Shown piece by piece: positions 6,985 to 12,675 of a stretch of 15,577 bases of DNA. The DNA comes from Streptosporangiaceae bacterium. GTDB taxonomy: Bacteria; Actinomycetota; Actinomycetes; Streptosporangiales; Streptosporangiaceae. The DNA lies in the NCBI GenBank assembly GCA_030041195.1, contig JASHOI010000584.1, forward strand, positions 1-15,577, written 5' to 3'. A program made the position numbers and the translations under genes. How positions within the stretch are numbered: position 1 is the first letter of the stretch; each line of letters starts with the position of its first letter. Below the pieces are notes generated by a model, which worked only from the letters and a program-made list of their open reading frames with translations, searched no databases and had not been told where the DNA came from.

Positions 6985-7340
6985 CGCTTCACCGAACCCA
7001 GCCCAGTGCGGCGCGGCCGCCGCTGCCAGCACGAATTGTGCCAGTGCCGCCGTTCAGCGGCCCCCGGGGTCTGGTCCGGCCACACCACGACGTGCGCGAC
7101 GCCGGGCGGGATCTCCTGGTCGCACCCTGGGCACCGGTAGGTCTTCGCCGCCGCGGCGCCGGGGACCTGGCGAACCACCCAGTCCCCATCCGGCCAGGTC
7201 TGCGTCTGTGGCGGCCCGAGCCTGGCCGCGGGAGGCGCGGCCGCCTCCGCGCCGCCTCCGGCCGGATCGGCACGTCCGGCACCCCCGCGCGGCCTGCGCC
7301 TGACCTCTTCTGGAAGGCGGCGTGCCTTGCGCGGGCTCAC
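6981..7340 (-). CDS. Small conserved actinobacterial protein with CxxC/HxHxxC putative zinc site
   Basis: The frame is open to 7391. GTG 7340 is chosen because the product then starts MSPRKAR, like actinobacterial homologues I recall, and does not overlap nucS. TACCCT 7 nt upstream also suits a leaderless start. The 119-residue protein has a basic, disordered N-terminus (1-45) and a compact C-terminal domain. [13 protein letters not shown] (Cys70, Cys73), His83 and HWHNSCW (His99, His101, Cys104) look like a zinc-binding knuckle. Similar proteins are often annotated only as hypothetical or ATP/GTP-binding, but no P-loop is visible here. It is divergent from nucS and leads the hydrolase-dehydrogenase unit. 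Function is unknown; a nucleic-acid or NucS-related role is conjecture. Confidence 0.75.
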   Translation of the reverse strand: MSPRKARRLPEEVRRRPRGGAGRADPAGGGAEAAAPPAARLGPPQTQTWPDGDWVVRQVPGAAAAKTYRCPGCDQEIPPGVAHVVVWPDQTPGAAERRHWHNSCWQRRPRRTGLGSVKR

Positions 7341-7353
7341 GGCCGTCAGGGTA
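7341..7353 (-). promoter_or_regulatory. candidate leaderless promoter for the CxxC/HxHxxC gene
   Basis: On the minus strand TACCCT (7353-7348) is followed by 7 nt and the GTG start. This mirrors the nucS promoter on the other strand. No clear -35 box is present. Confidence 0.4.
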
Positions 7354-7362
7354 CGGCACGCA

Positions 7363-7377
7363 CTACAGTGGGCTCTC
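7363..7377 (+). promoter_or_regulatory. candidate leaderless promoter for nucS
   Basis: TACAGT (7363-7368) fits the actinobacterial TANNNT -10 element and lies 9 nt before GTG 7378, with no Shine-Dalgarno between. Transcription would begin at or next to the start codon. No -35 match was seen. Confidence 0.45.
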
Positions 7378-8037
7378 GTGCGGCTCGTCATCGCCCGGTG
7401 CAGCGTGGACTACGCGGGCAGGCTCTCGGCTCATCTGCCGCTCGCGACCAGGCTGCTGATCGTCAAGGCCGACAGTTCCGTGCTGGTGCACTCCGACGGC
7501 GGCAGCTACAAGCCGCTCAACTGGATGCCGCCGCCGTGCAGGCTGACCGAGGAGGACGGCCGGTGGGTGGTGACCGGAAAGTCGGGCGAGACGCTGACCA
7601 TCGACATCGAGGAGGTCATCAGCGACTCCTCGTTCGACCTGGGCATCGATCCCGGTTTGCAGAAGGACGGCGTCGAGTCTCACCTGCAGGAGCTGCTGGC
7701 GGCGCAGCTGCACGTGCTCGGCGAGGGCTGGCGGCTGGTCCGCCGCGAGTTCCCCACGCCAATCGGCCCGGTCGACCTCATGTGCCGGGACGCGCTCGGG
7801 GTCAGCGTGGCGATCGAGGTCAAGCGCCGAGGTGAGATCGACGGGGTCGAGCAGCTCACCCGGTATCTCGAGCTGCTGAACCGCGATCCGCTGCTGGCCC
7901 CCGTGCAGGGGGTATTCGCAGCCCAGGAGATCAGGCCGCAGGCCCGTGTGCTGGCCCAGGACCGCGGAATCCGTTGTGTCACCCTCGACTACGACTCGAT
8001 GCGCGGGGCCGACGACGGGGCACTTCGCCTGTTTTAG
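7378..8037 (+). CDS. nucS: Mismatch-specific endonuclease NucS/EndoMS
   Basis: NucS cuts both strands at G-T and related mismatches and gives Actinobacteria a MutS/MutL-independent mismatch repair. The frame is open from 7327, but GTG 7378 gives the family's N-terminus ([15 protein letters not shown]) and a normal length of 219 residues. The N-terminal half is the DNA-binding/dimer domain. The C-terminal RecB-like nuclease domain contains Asp133 (PVDLMC), Glu147 and Lys149 (IEVKRRG), the D-ExK active site, and the following [10 protein letters not shown] helix. The protein ends GALRLF, which resembles the sliding-clamp binding motif reported at NucS C-termini. It starts 37 nt from the divergent CxxC gene, and both appear to have leaderless promoters. 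Confidence 0.95.
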   Translation: MRLVIARCSVDYAGRLSAHLPLATRLLIVKADSSVLVHSDGGSYKPLNWMPPPCRLTEEDGRWVVTGKSGETLTIDIEEVISDSSFDLGIDPGLQKDGVESHLQELLAAQLHVLGEGWRLVRREFPTPIGPVDLMCRDALGVSVAIEVKRRGEIDGVEQLTRYLELLNRDPLLAPVQGVFAAQEIRPQARVLAQDRGIRCVTLDYDSMRGADDGALRLF

Positions 8038-8121
8038 AACAAACGGCCTCATTCATTCGGCCTAAGCCGACGGCTAGCACCGGGCCTTGCGATCGGCGTA
8101 GCATCTCACGGTCGCCCGGAT

Positions 8122-8127
8122 TAGCAT
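8122..8127 (+). promoter_or_regulatory. possible -10 element for the coiled-coil/membrane gene pair
   Basis: TAGCAT fits TANNNT. It lies 4 nt before GTG 8132 and 10 nt before ATG 8138, so it favours the ATG if used. No -35 box was found. Confidence 0.3.
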
Positions 8128-8131
8128 TTCT

Positions 8132-8554
8132 GTGTCCATGTCCACATGTGACTCGACAAGTGTGGCAGGCCGGCGCCCGCCGGTGAGGCGGGCCGGAGAG
8201 CTGCGAGGGGGGTCTGCAAAGACCGTGTGGCGGGAAAGGCGTCGCCATCGGATACGGCAACTCGAGGACGCCGTTGCCGAGGCGAAGGCGAGTCAGGCCG
8301 AGCTGATGCGGCGGTTGGAGCTGTTCGAGCAGATCGCAGCGACCGCCGGTGTCGAGCTCGGCGAACGCCAGCAAGCAGCCGATGTGCCGGAGCCCCTGAT
8401 GGCCGCGGCGCGCGACCCGCGCCAGGACGCGCCGGTGCGCCTCGAGGTGGCTGGGCGTGAGTTCATCGCCGTGGTCGGCGGCGAGGGCGGTGATCCGCGG
8501 GAGTGGTGGACCGCGATCCAGCAACTGGCTTCGCCGCCCAGGAGCGCATCGTGA
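8132..8554 (+). CDS. Small cytoplasmic coiled-coil protein of unknown function
   Basis: The 140-residue product (GTG 8132; ATG 8138 gives 138) is not one I can name. It has a basic N-terminus (about 1-40, including KTVWRERRRHRIRQ). A charged amphipathic helix at about 36-75 (QLEDAVAEAKASQAELMRRL) likely forms a coiled coil. A short C-terminal module has VRLEVAGREFIAVVGG and GGDPREWWTAIQQL. There is no signal peptide or membrane segment. TAGCAT (8122-8127) may be its -10 element. Its stop overlaps the next gene's start as GTGA, so the two proteins are probably made together and may interact. Function is unknown; the basic region might bind nucleic acid or the membrane. Confidence 0.7.
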   Translation: MSMSTCDSTSVAGRRPPVRRAGELRGGSAKTVWRERRRHRIRQLEDAVAEAKASQAELMRRLELFEQIAATAGVELGERQQAADVPEPLMAAARDPRQDAPVRLEVAGREFIAVVGGEGGDPREWWTAIQQLASPPRSAS

Positions 8555-9168
8555 TCCATCTCAAGCGGGTGATCCTGCCGGCGGGCCTGCGGGCGGTCGC
8601 CTACCGCGACGCCCGCGGCAATCTGGTGGTCTACGTGTCGGAGACGCTGGATGCCGCGTGCCAGCGGGCGGCCGTCATGGAGGCGATCCGCGCGGCGCGC
8701 CGGACCCGCTGGCGCGCCGGTCTGCCGTCGGCGGGTATCGCCGTGCTGCTGGGCATCCGCGCGGTCGCGGTGCGGGCCCTCGGCACGCTGAAGCTGCGGC
8801 CGCTGGCATGGGGAGCAACCGCCACGACGGCGGTCCTCGGCGCCACCGCCGCCGGGGTGTTCATCACCGCGGTGCCGCATCACCACGTCCCGTCCGCCGC
8901 CGGGCGGCAGGCCGCGCCGAGTTCCGTCCGGCCCGCCACGACGGGCAGGCAGCCGGCGCAGGGTGGCCGCCAGGGCGACGTCAAGCCGGTGGCCGCAACG
9001 CGCAGATCGCCATCAGGTCATGCGGCCGGCACCGGCAAGCCGAGCCCGGCCCCGACCGCCACAGCAAGCTCGGCACCGGACCCGACGCCGAGCGCAACGC
9101 CGTCGCCGTCACCATCCCCGTCGAGCCTGGTGTGCGTGATCGTGCTCGGCATACGTGTGTGCACGTAG
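8551..9168 (+). CDS. Membrane-anchored protein with Ser/Pro-rich tail and paired C-terminal cysteines
   Basis: GTG 8551 is preferred over an earlier frame start at 8503: AGGAG lies just upstream and GTGA overlaps the previous stop. The 205-residue product has a cytoplasmic N-terminal domain (1-55, with LPAGLRAVAYRD, NLVVYVSETLD and RAAVMEAIRAARR), a weaker hydrophobic stretch (57-74), and a transmembrane helix at about 86-108. A probably exposed Ala/Ser/Pro/Thr linker follows (115-192). It ends in a hydrophobic 13-residue segment, SLVCVIVLGIRVCT, with Cys195 and Cys204. The N-terminal pattern loosely recalls ImmA/IrrE-type proteins, but the HExxH metal motif is absent, so that link is weak. 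It resembles unnamed actinobacterial proteins I recall near XRE regulators. Function is unknown. Confidence 0.75.
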   Translation: MIHLKRVILPAGLRAVAYRDARGNLVVYVSETLDAACQRAAVMEAIRAARRTRWRAGLPSAGIAVLLGIRAVAVRALGTLKLRPLAWGATATTAVLGATAAGVFITAVPHHHVPSAAGRQAAPSSVRPATTGRQPAQGGRQGDVKPVAATRRSPSGHAAGTGKPSPAPTATASSAPDPTPSATPSPSPSPSSLVCVIVLGIRVCT

Positions 9169-9185
9169 GCGCCCCCGACTGCGCG

Positions 9186-9623
9186 TCACGCTCCGCGGCG
9201 CTCGGACCGCGGCCGGCCGTCGTCGTCCTGCGCCAGCCCGTCGGGCTCCTCTCCCTGATCGACCTGTTCCCGCCAGTTGCGGGCCAGCGCGATCAGGCCG
9301 CGCACCACGTCCGGCGGCAATCCTGGCGTCTCGGCGATGTGCTGCAGCGTCGGGTCGGAGTACCGGGATGGTGCCGCGCCGCCGGGCAGGGCGACCGGCT
9401 CTCCCCCGGCCAGGATCCGGCGGCAGGAACCCGGCGCCCAGCCAAGCTGGTTCTCGACCGCCCCGAGCGTGCTGGCCGAGACCTTCTTGCCGTTCTCCAG
9501 TTTGCCGAGCGTACGGTCGGTGACGCCGGTGGCGGCGGCGAAGGCCCGTCGGTCCCGCATGCCGAGCGCGGCCCGCCTCGCCACCACGTAGTCACCGAGC
9601 CGCTGCCAGTTCGCATCTGCCAT
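9186..9623 (-). CDS. XRE-family helix-turn-helix transcriptional regulator
   Basis: The 145-residue protein starts at ATG 9623 (MADANWQRLGDYVVARR); the frame is open to 9677. Residues about 8-62 form an XRE/Cro-type domain, with the recognition region around AFAAATGVTDRTLGKLENG (27-45). A linker and a short helical segment (90-120, including PPDVVRGLIALARNWREQ) follow, and the end is acidic and disordered. There is no peptidase or sensor domain. It converges on the membrane-protein gene with a 17-nt gap and diverges from the sigma-factor gene across an AT-rich region that holds a palindrome. It may repress itself, the neighbouring pair or the sigma gene; the target is inferred only from position. 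Confidence 0.85.
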   Translation of the reverse strand: MADANWQRLGDYVVARRAALGMRDRRAFAAATGVTDRTLGKLENGKKVSASTLGAVENQLGWAPGSCRRILAGGEPVALPGGAAPSRYSDPTLQHIAETPGLPPDVVRGLIALARNWREQVDQGEEPDGLAQDDDGRPRSERRGA

Positions 9624-9714
9624 GAGCACATCTTGCCGGAAGAGATCGGAAGATTCCAGTCCCTCGCCTTGTCGCATAATCGTATTAATCCTCTTAAATC
9701 AGACTCATTACTTT

Positions 9715-9725
9715 CTAGTAACTAG
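9715..9725. promoter_or_regulatory. 11-bp palindrome CTAGT-A-ACTAG, candidate operator
   Basis: The perfect 5-bp arms around a central A lie between the XRE gene and the sigma promoter, 30 nt upstream of its -35 box. Regulators of the XRE class often bind short dyads, but no second copy was found. Confidence 0.35.
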
Positions 9726-9754
9726 CCCTAACTTCCGTAAAAATTGCCATTAGC

Positions 9755-9784
9755 TTGACATCTCTTACGTTCTCTTCCTAGAGT
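9755..9784 (+). promoter_or_regulatory. near-consensus housekeeping promoter for the sigma-factor gene
   Basis: TTGACA (9755-9760) and TAGAGT (9779-9784) are separated by 18 bp in locally AT-rich DNA. Transcription would begin near 9791, at an ATG that opens a short upstream frame. This is the best promoter in the window and suggests expression by the principal sigma factor rather than autoregulation. Confidence 0.7.
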
Positions 9785-9790
9785 TGCCGC

Positions 9791-9835
9791 ATGCTAATAG
9801 CCGGGTCGGAAGGCCGCCATTCCAACAGTGACTGA
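9791..9835 (+). CDS. Possible 14-codon leader peptide (uORF) overlapping the sigma-factor start
   Basis: ATG at 9791 sits 6 nt after the -10 element, at the predicted transcription start. It encodes MLIAGSEGRHSNSD and ends at TGA 9833-9835, 5 nt past the GTG start of the sigma gene in another frame. If translated as a leaderless frame, terminating ribosomes could re-initiate at GTG 9828, which lacks its own well-spaced Shine-Dalgarno. The proposal rests on geometry only; a 14-codon frame can occur by chance. Confidence 0.35.
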   Translation: MLIAGSEGRHSNSD

Positions 9836-10538
9836 GCCCTTGTCCAGTTCCTACCTGGCGCTCACCCAGCCCGAGCCGGGCCGGGCCGGGCCCGGGGCAG
9901 GCTCGGCCGGGCAGGGCTCCGCACCGGCCGAGCCAGGCCCGGACCGCGACGGGCTCAATGAGCGGACTGAGCCAGATCGGGACAAGGTTCGTTCTAGTTA
10001 CGTGCCTGACCTACCGCTTGCCGGTCCGGCCCAGGCCCACGGGGCGACAGACGCCGACACGGCGATCACGGCGATGTACGACAGCCAGTACCGGTCGCTT
10101 GTCCGCATGTCCGCGGTGCTGCTGGGCGACGTCGGCAGCGCGGAAGAAGTCGTGCAGGACTCGTTCATCGCCGTGCACGCCGCCTGGCGCGGGCTGCGCG
10201 ACATCGACAAGGGCGTGCACTACCTGCGCCGCTCGGTGCTGAACCGGTCCCGGTCGGTGCTGCGGCACCGGGCCGTGGTCGACAAGCACATGCCGGCCCG
10301 CGAGCCGGACATGCCCAGCGCCGAGCAGGCCGCGATCATGCGGCTGCAGCGCACGGCGGTGATCGCGGCGCTGCGCTCGCTGCCGGACCGGCAGCGGGAG
10401 GCGCTCGTGCTCAGGTTCTACCTGGACCTGTCCGAAGAGCAGGTCGCCGCAGCGATGCAGATCAGCCAGGGCGCGGTGAAGAGCCACACGGCCCGGGGCA
10501 AGGCAGCGCTCCGCACCATCCTCGAACCCGAGCAATAA
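9828..10538 (+). CDS. RNA polymerase sigma-70 factor, ECF/SigE family
   Basis: The 236-residue protein starts at GTG 9828. Residues 1-75 are a Pro/Gly/Ala-rich, probably disordered extension not usual for ECF sigma factors. Region 2 (about 83-150) includes MYDSQYRSLVRMSAVLLG, GSAEEVVQDSFIAVHAAW and the YLRRSVLNRSRS segment. Region 4 (about 175-231) includes LPDRQREALVLRFYLDLSEEQVA and the helix-turn-helix QISQGAVKSHTARGKAALR, typical of actinobacterial SigE-family members. It should direct RNA polymerase to a dedicated promoter set. No anti-sigma factor lies beside it: the next gene is a convergent deaminase. GGAAGG (9808-9813) is 14 nt from the start, too far for a good ribosome site. The targets are unknown. 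Confidence 0.88.
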   Translation: MTEPLSSSYLALTQPEPGRAGPGAGSAGQGSAPAEPGPDRDGLNERTEPDRDKVRSSYVPDLPLAGPAQAHGATDADTAITAMYDSQYRSLVRMSAVLLGDVGSAEEVVQDSFIAVHAAWRGLRDIDKGVHYLRRSVLNRSRSVLRHRAVVDKHMPAREPDMPSAEQAAIMRLQRTAVIAALRSLPDRQREALVLRFYLDLSEEQVAAAMQISQGAVKSHTARGKAALRTILEPEQ

Positions 10539-10564
10539 CCTGGAACGGTGATCTGGGGGCGGGT

Positions 10565-11062
10565 TCAGCCGCTGCGCTGATCGAGCAGGTGTGCGTTGAC
10601 CGAGCGCGCGGGCTCGGCCAGCCACGGGATCTCGTCCACCGTGACCCCGGCGCTCCGCAGCCGGGTGGCGCCGCCGCCGCCGGTGAACAGCGGCGGCTCC
10701 AGCCACGCGATGACCACGCGCGGGATCCCGGCAGCCACGATCAGCTCGGCGCAGGAGCGGGGCCGCGAGGCCCTGGTGAGGCACGGCTCGAGCGAGCTGT
10801 ACAGCGTCGCCCGGGCCAGCCGCGGATCATCCGCCGCCCTGGCCAGCGCGACCTCCTCCGCGTGGTCCTTCGGGTCAAGCTCCCTCGAATAACCCGTGGC
10901 GATCACCTCCCCGGCGTCGCTGACCAGCACGGCGCCGACCGAGAACGCGGACTCCGACCGCGGGGCGTGCCCGGACAGCTCGATCGCCTGGCGCAGCCAG
11001 CTCAGGTCGGCTTGCGCCTGCCGGGCGACGGCCGATTCGTCCGCGGCTGACTGTTCTGGCAT
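10565..11062 (-). CDS. Cytidine/deoxycytidylate-type (RibD N-domain-like) deaminase
   Basis: The 165-residue zinc deaminase has HAE (His67, Glu69) and SLEPC (Cys94) with a second Cys104 as the metal site. Further on come VVIAWLEPP and a GGGGATRLRSAGVTV segment like that of the RibD pyrimidine deaminase domain. There is no reductase domain, so it is stand-alone. The cysteine spacing (Cys-x9-Cys) is longer than the Cys-x2-Cys of cytosine/tRNA deaminases and close to RibD. A GGAGGG ribosome site precedes ATG 11062. Likely substrates are a pyrimidine or aminopyrimidine; the exact one is open. It diverges from the aldehyde dehydrogenase gene and faces the sigma gene with a 26-nt gap. Confidence 0.85.
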   Translation of the reverse strand: MPEQSAADESAVARQAQADLSWLRQAIELSGHAPRSESAFSVGAVLVSDAGEVIATGYSRELDPKDHAEEVALARAADDPRLARATLYSSLEPCLTRASRPRSCAELIVAAGIPRVVIAWLEPPLFTGGGGATRLRSAGVTVDEIPWLAEPARSVNAHLLDQRSG

Positions 11063-11125
11063 CGGCGCCCTCCGGTATTTTCGGTTTCAGCAAACCTACG
11101 CTGCATGAAACGGTGGTGCACCGCC

Positions 11126-12658
11126 ATGGGCACGACGCTGCGGACGCAGGGCCCGGCGCGACCCGGGAGGGCCGGGGGGAACGGAGCGAGCTTCGACTCG
11201 CTGAACCCGGCGACATCCGAGGTCATTGCCTCGTTCGGCGTGTTCGGTGAAGACGACGTCGCGGAGACGGTCGAGCGCGCGCACCAGGCCGCCGCCTGGT
11301 GGGCCGGACTGTCCTGGAATGAGCGCCGGACCCGGCTGCTGGCCTGGAAGTCGTACCTGACCAGGTACATCGGGAGGCTGGCCGAGCTCGTGCACACCGA
11401 GACCGGCAAGCCGCTGTCCGACGCCCAGCTCGAGATAGCGCTCGCGATCGTGCACATCGACTGGGCGGCGCGCAACGCGCGGAAGGTGCTGCGCCCACGC
11501 CGGGTCCGCAGCGGCCTGGTGGCCATCAACCAGGCCGCCACGGTCGAATACCAGCCGCTCGGCGTGGTGGGCGTGATCGGGCCGTGGAACTACCCGGTGT
11601 TCACGCCGATGGGCTCGATCGCCTACGCGCTCGCGGCGGGCAACGCCGTCGTGTTCAAGCCCAGCGAGCTGACCCCGGCGGTCGGCGACTGGCTGGTCGG
11701 CTCGTTCGCCGAGGTGGTGCCCGAGCAGCCGGTGCTGCAGCTGGTCACCGGCGCCGGCGAGACCGGCGGGTTCCTGGCCCGCAGCGCGGTCGACAAGATC
11801 GCCTTCACCGGCTCGGCGGCCACGGCCAAGAAGGTCATGGCCGCCTGCGCCGAGAACCTCACGCCGATCGTGGCCGAATGCGGCGGCAAGGACGCGCTGA
11901 TCGTCGCCGCCGACGCCGACCTGGACGCGGCCGCGGACGCCGCCGCCTGGGGCGCGCTGTCCAACGCCGGCCAGACCTGCGTCGGCGTCGAGCGCGTCTA
12001 CGTGGCCGACGGCGTCTACCACTCGTTCCTGGAGAAGCTCATCGAGAAGATGTCCGACGTCCGTCCCGGCGACGACCGCGAGGCCGACTACGGGCCGATG
12101 ACCCTGCCGGGCCAGGTCGAGGTCGTCGAGCGGCACATCGCCGACGCGCTCGCCAGGGGCGGCAGGGCTGTCGTCGGCGGCCTGGCGAGCATCCGCAAGC
12201 CGTTCATCGGCCCGGTGGTCCTCACCGAGGTTCCCGAGGAGAGCCGCGCGGTCACCGAGGAGACCTTCGGGCCCACCGTGACCGTGACCCGGGTGGCCGA
12301 CCTCGACGAGGGCGTGAAGCTCGCCAACGACAGCCGGTACGGCCTCGGGTCCGCGGTGTTCGGGCGGAACAAGAAGGCGGCGATGGCCGCGGCCCGCTCG
12401 CTGCGCAGCGGGATGACGGCGGTCAACTCGGTGATCTCGTTCGCCGGAGTGCCCTCGCTGCCGTTCGGTGGCTCGGGCGATTCCGGGTTCGGCAGGATCC
12501 ACGGCGCCGACGGGCTGCGGGAGTTCGCCAGGCCGAAGTCGATCGCCAGGCAGCGCATGAAGCCGATGATCAACCTGACCTCGTTCTCCCGCACCGACCA
12601 GGACATGCGCAAGCTCGTGACGCTGGTCACCGTGCTGCACGGCCGGCGGTACAAGTAA
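11126..12658 (+). CDS. Aldehyde dehydrogenase family protein
   Basis: This is an NAD(P)+-dependent oxidoreductase that converts an aldehyde to an acid. Counting from ATG 11126 (510 residues), it has PWNYP with Asn155, FKPSE with Lys178, FTGSAATAKK for the cofactor, the general base Glu251 in AECGGKD, the nucleophile Cys285 in NAGQTCVG, ETFGP, and the closing PFGGSGDSGFGR. All catalytic residues are present. The usual ELGGK motif reads ECGGK. An earlier ATG at 11105 is in frame. I prefer 11126 because a possible -10 (TACGCT, 11097-11102) would place +1 after 11105, but either could be used. The substrate is unknown. The MFS gene starts 17 nt after the stop, which suggests an operon with the exporter and FAD oxidoreductase. 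Confidence 0.92.
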   Translation: MGTTLRTQGPARPGRAGGNGASFDSLNPATSEVIASFGVFGEDDVAETVERAHQAAAWWAGLSWNERRTRLLAWKSYLTRYIGRLAELVHTETGKPLSDAQLEIALAIVHIDWAARNARKVLRPRRVRSGLVAINQAATVEYQPLGVVGVIGPWNYPVFTPMGSIAYALAAGNAVVFKPSELTPAVGDWLVGSFAEVVPEQPVLQLVTGAGETGGFLARSAVDKIAFTGSAATAKKVMAACAENLTPIVAECGGKDALIVAADADLDAAADAAAWGALSNAGQTCVGVERVYVADGVYHSFLEKLIEKMSDVRPGDDREADYGPMTLPGQVEVVERHIADALARGGRAVVGGLASIRKPFIGPVVLTEVPEESRAVTEETFGPTVTVTRVADLDEGVKLANDSRYGLGSAVFGRNKKAAMAAARSLRSGMTAVNSVISFAGVPSLPFGGSGDSGFGRIHGADGLREFARPKSIARQRMKPMINLTSFSRTDQDMRKLVTLVTVLHGRRYK

Positions 12659-12675
12659 CCCCCGGCACGGACCCA

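Noticed and set aside
8040..8071. Terminator after nucS
   Set aside because: Only 4-bp GGCC or CGGC/GCCG pairings are present, with no U tract.
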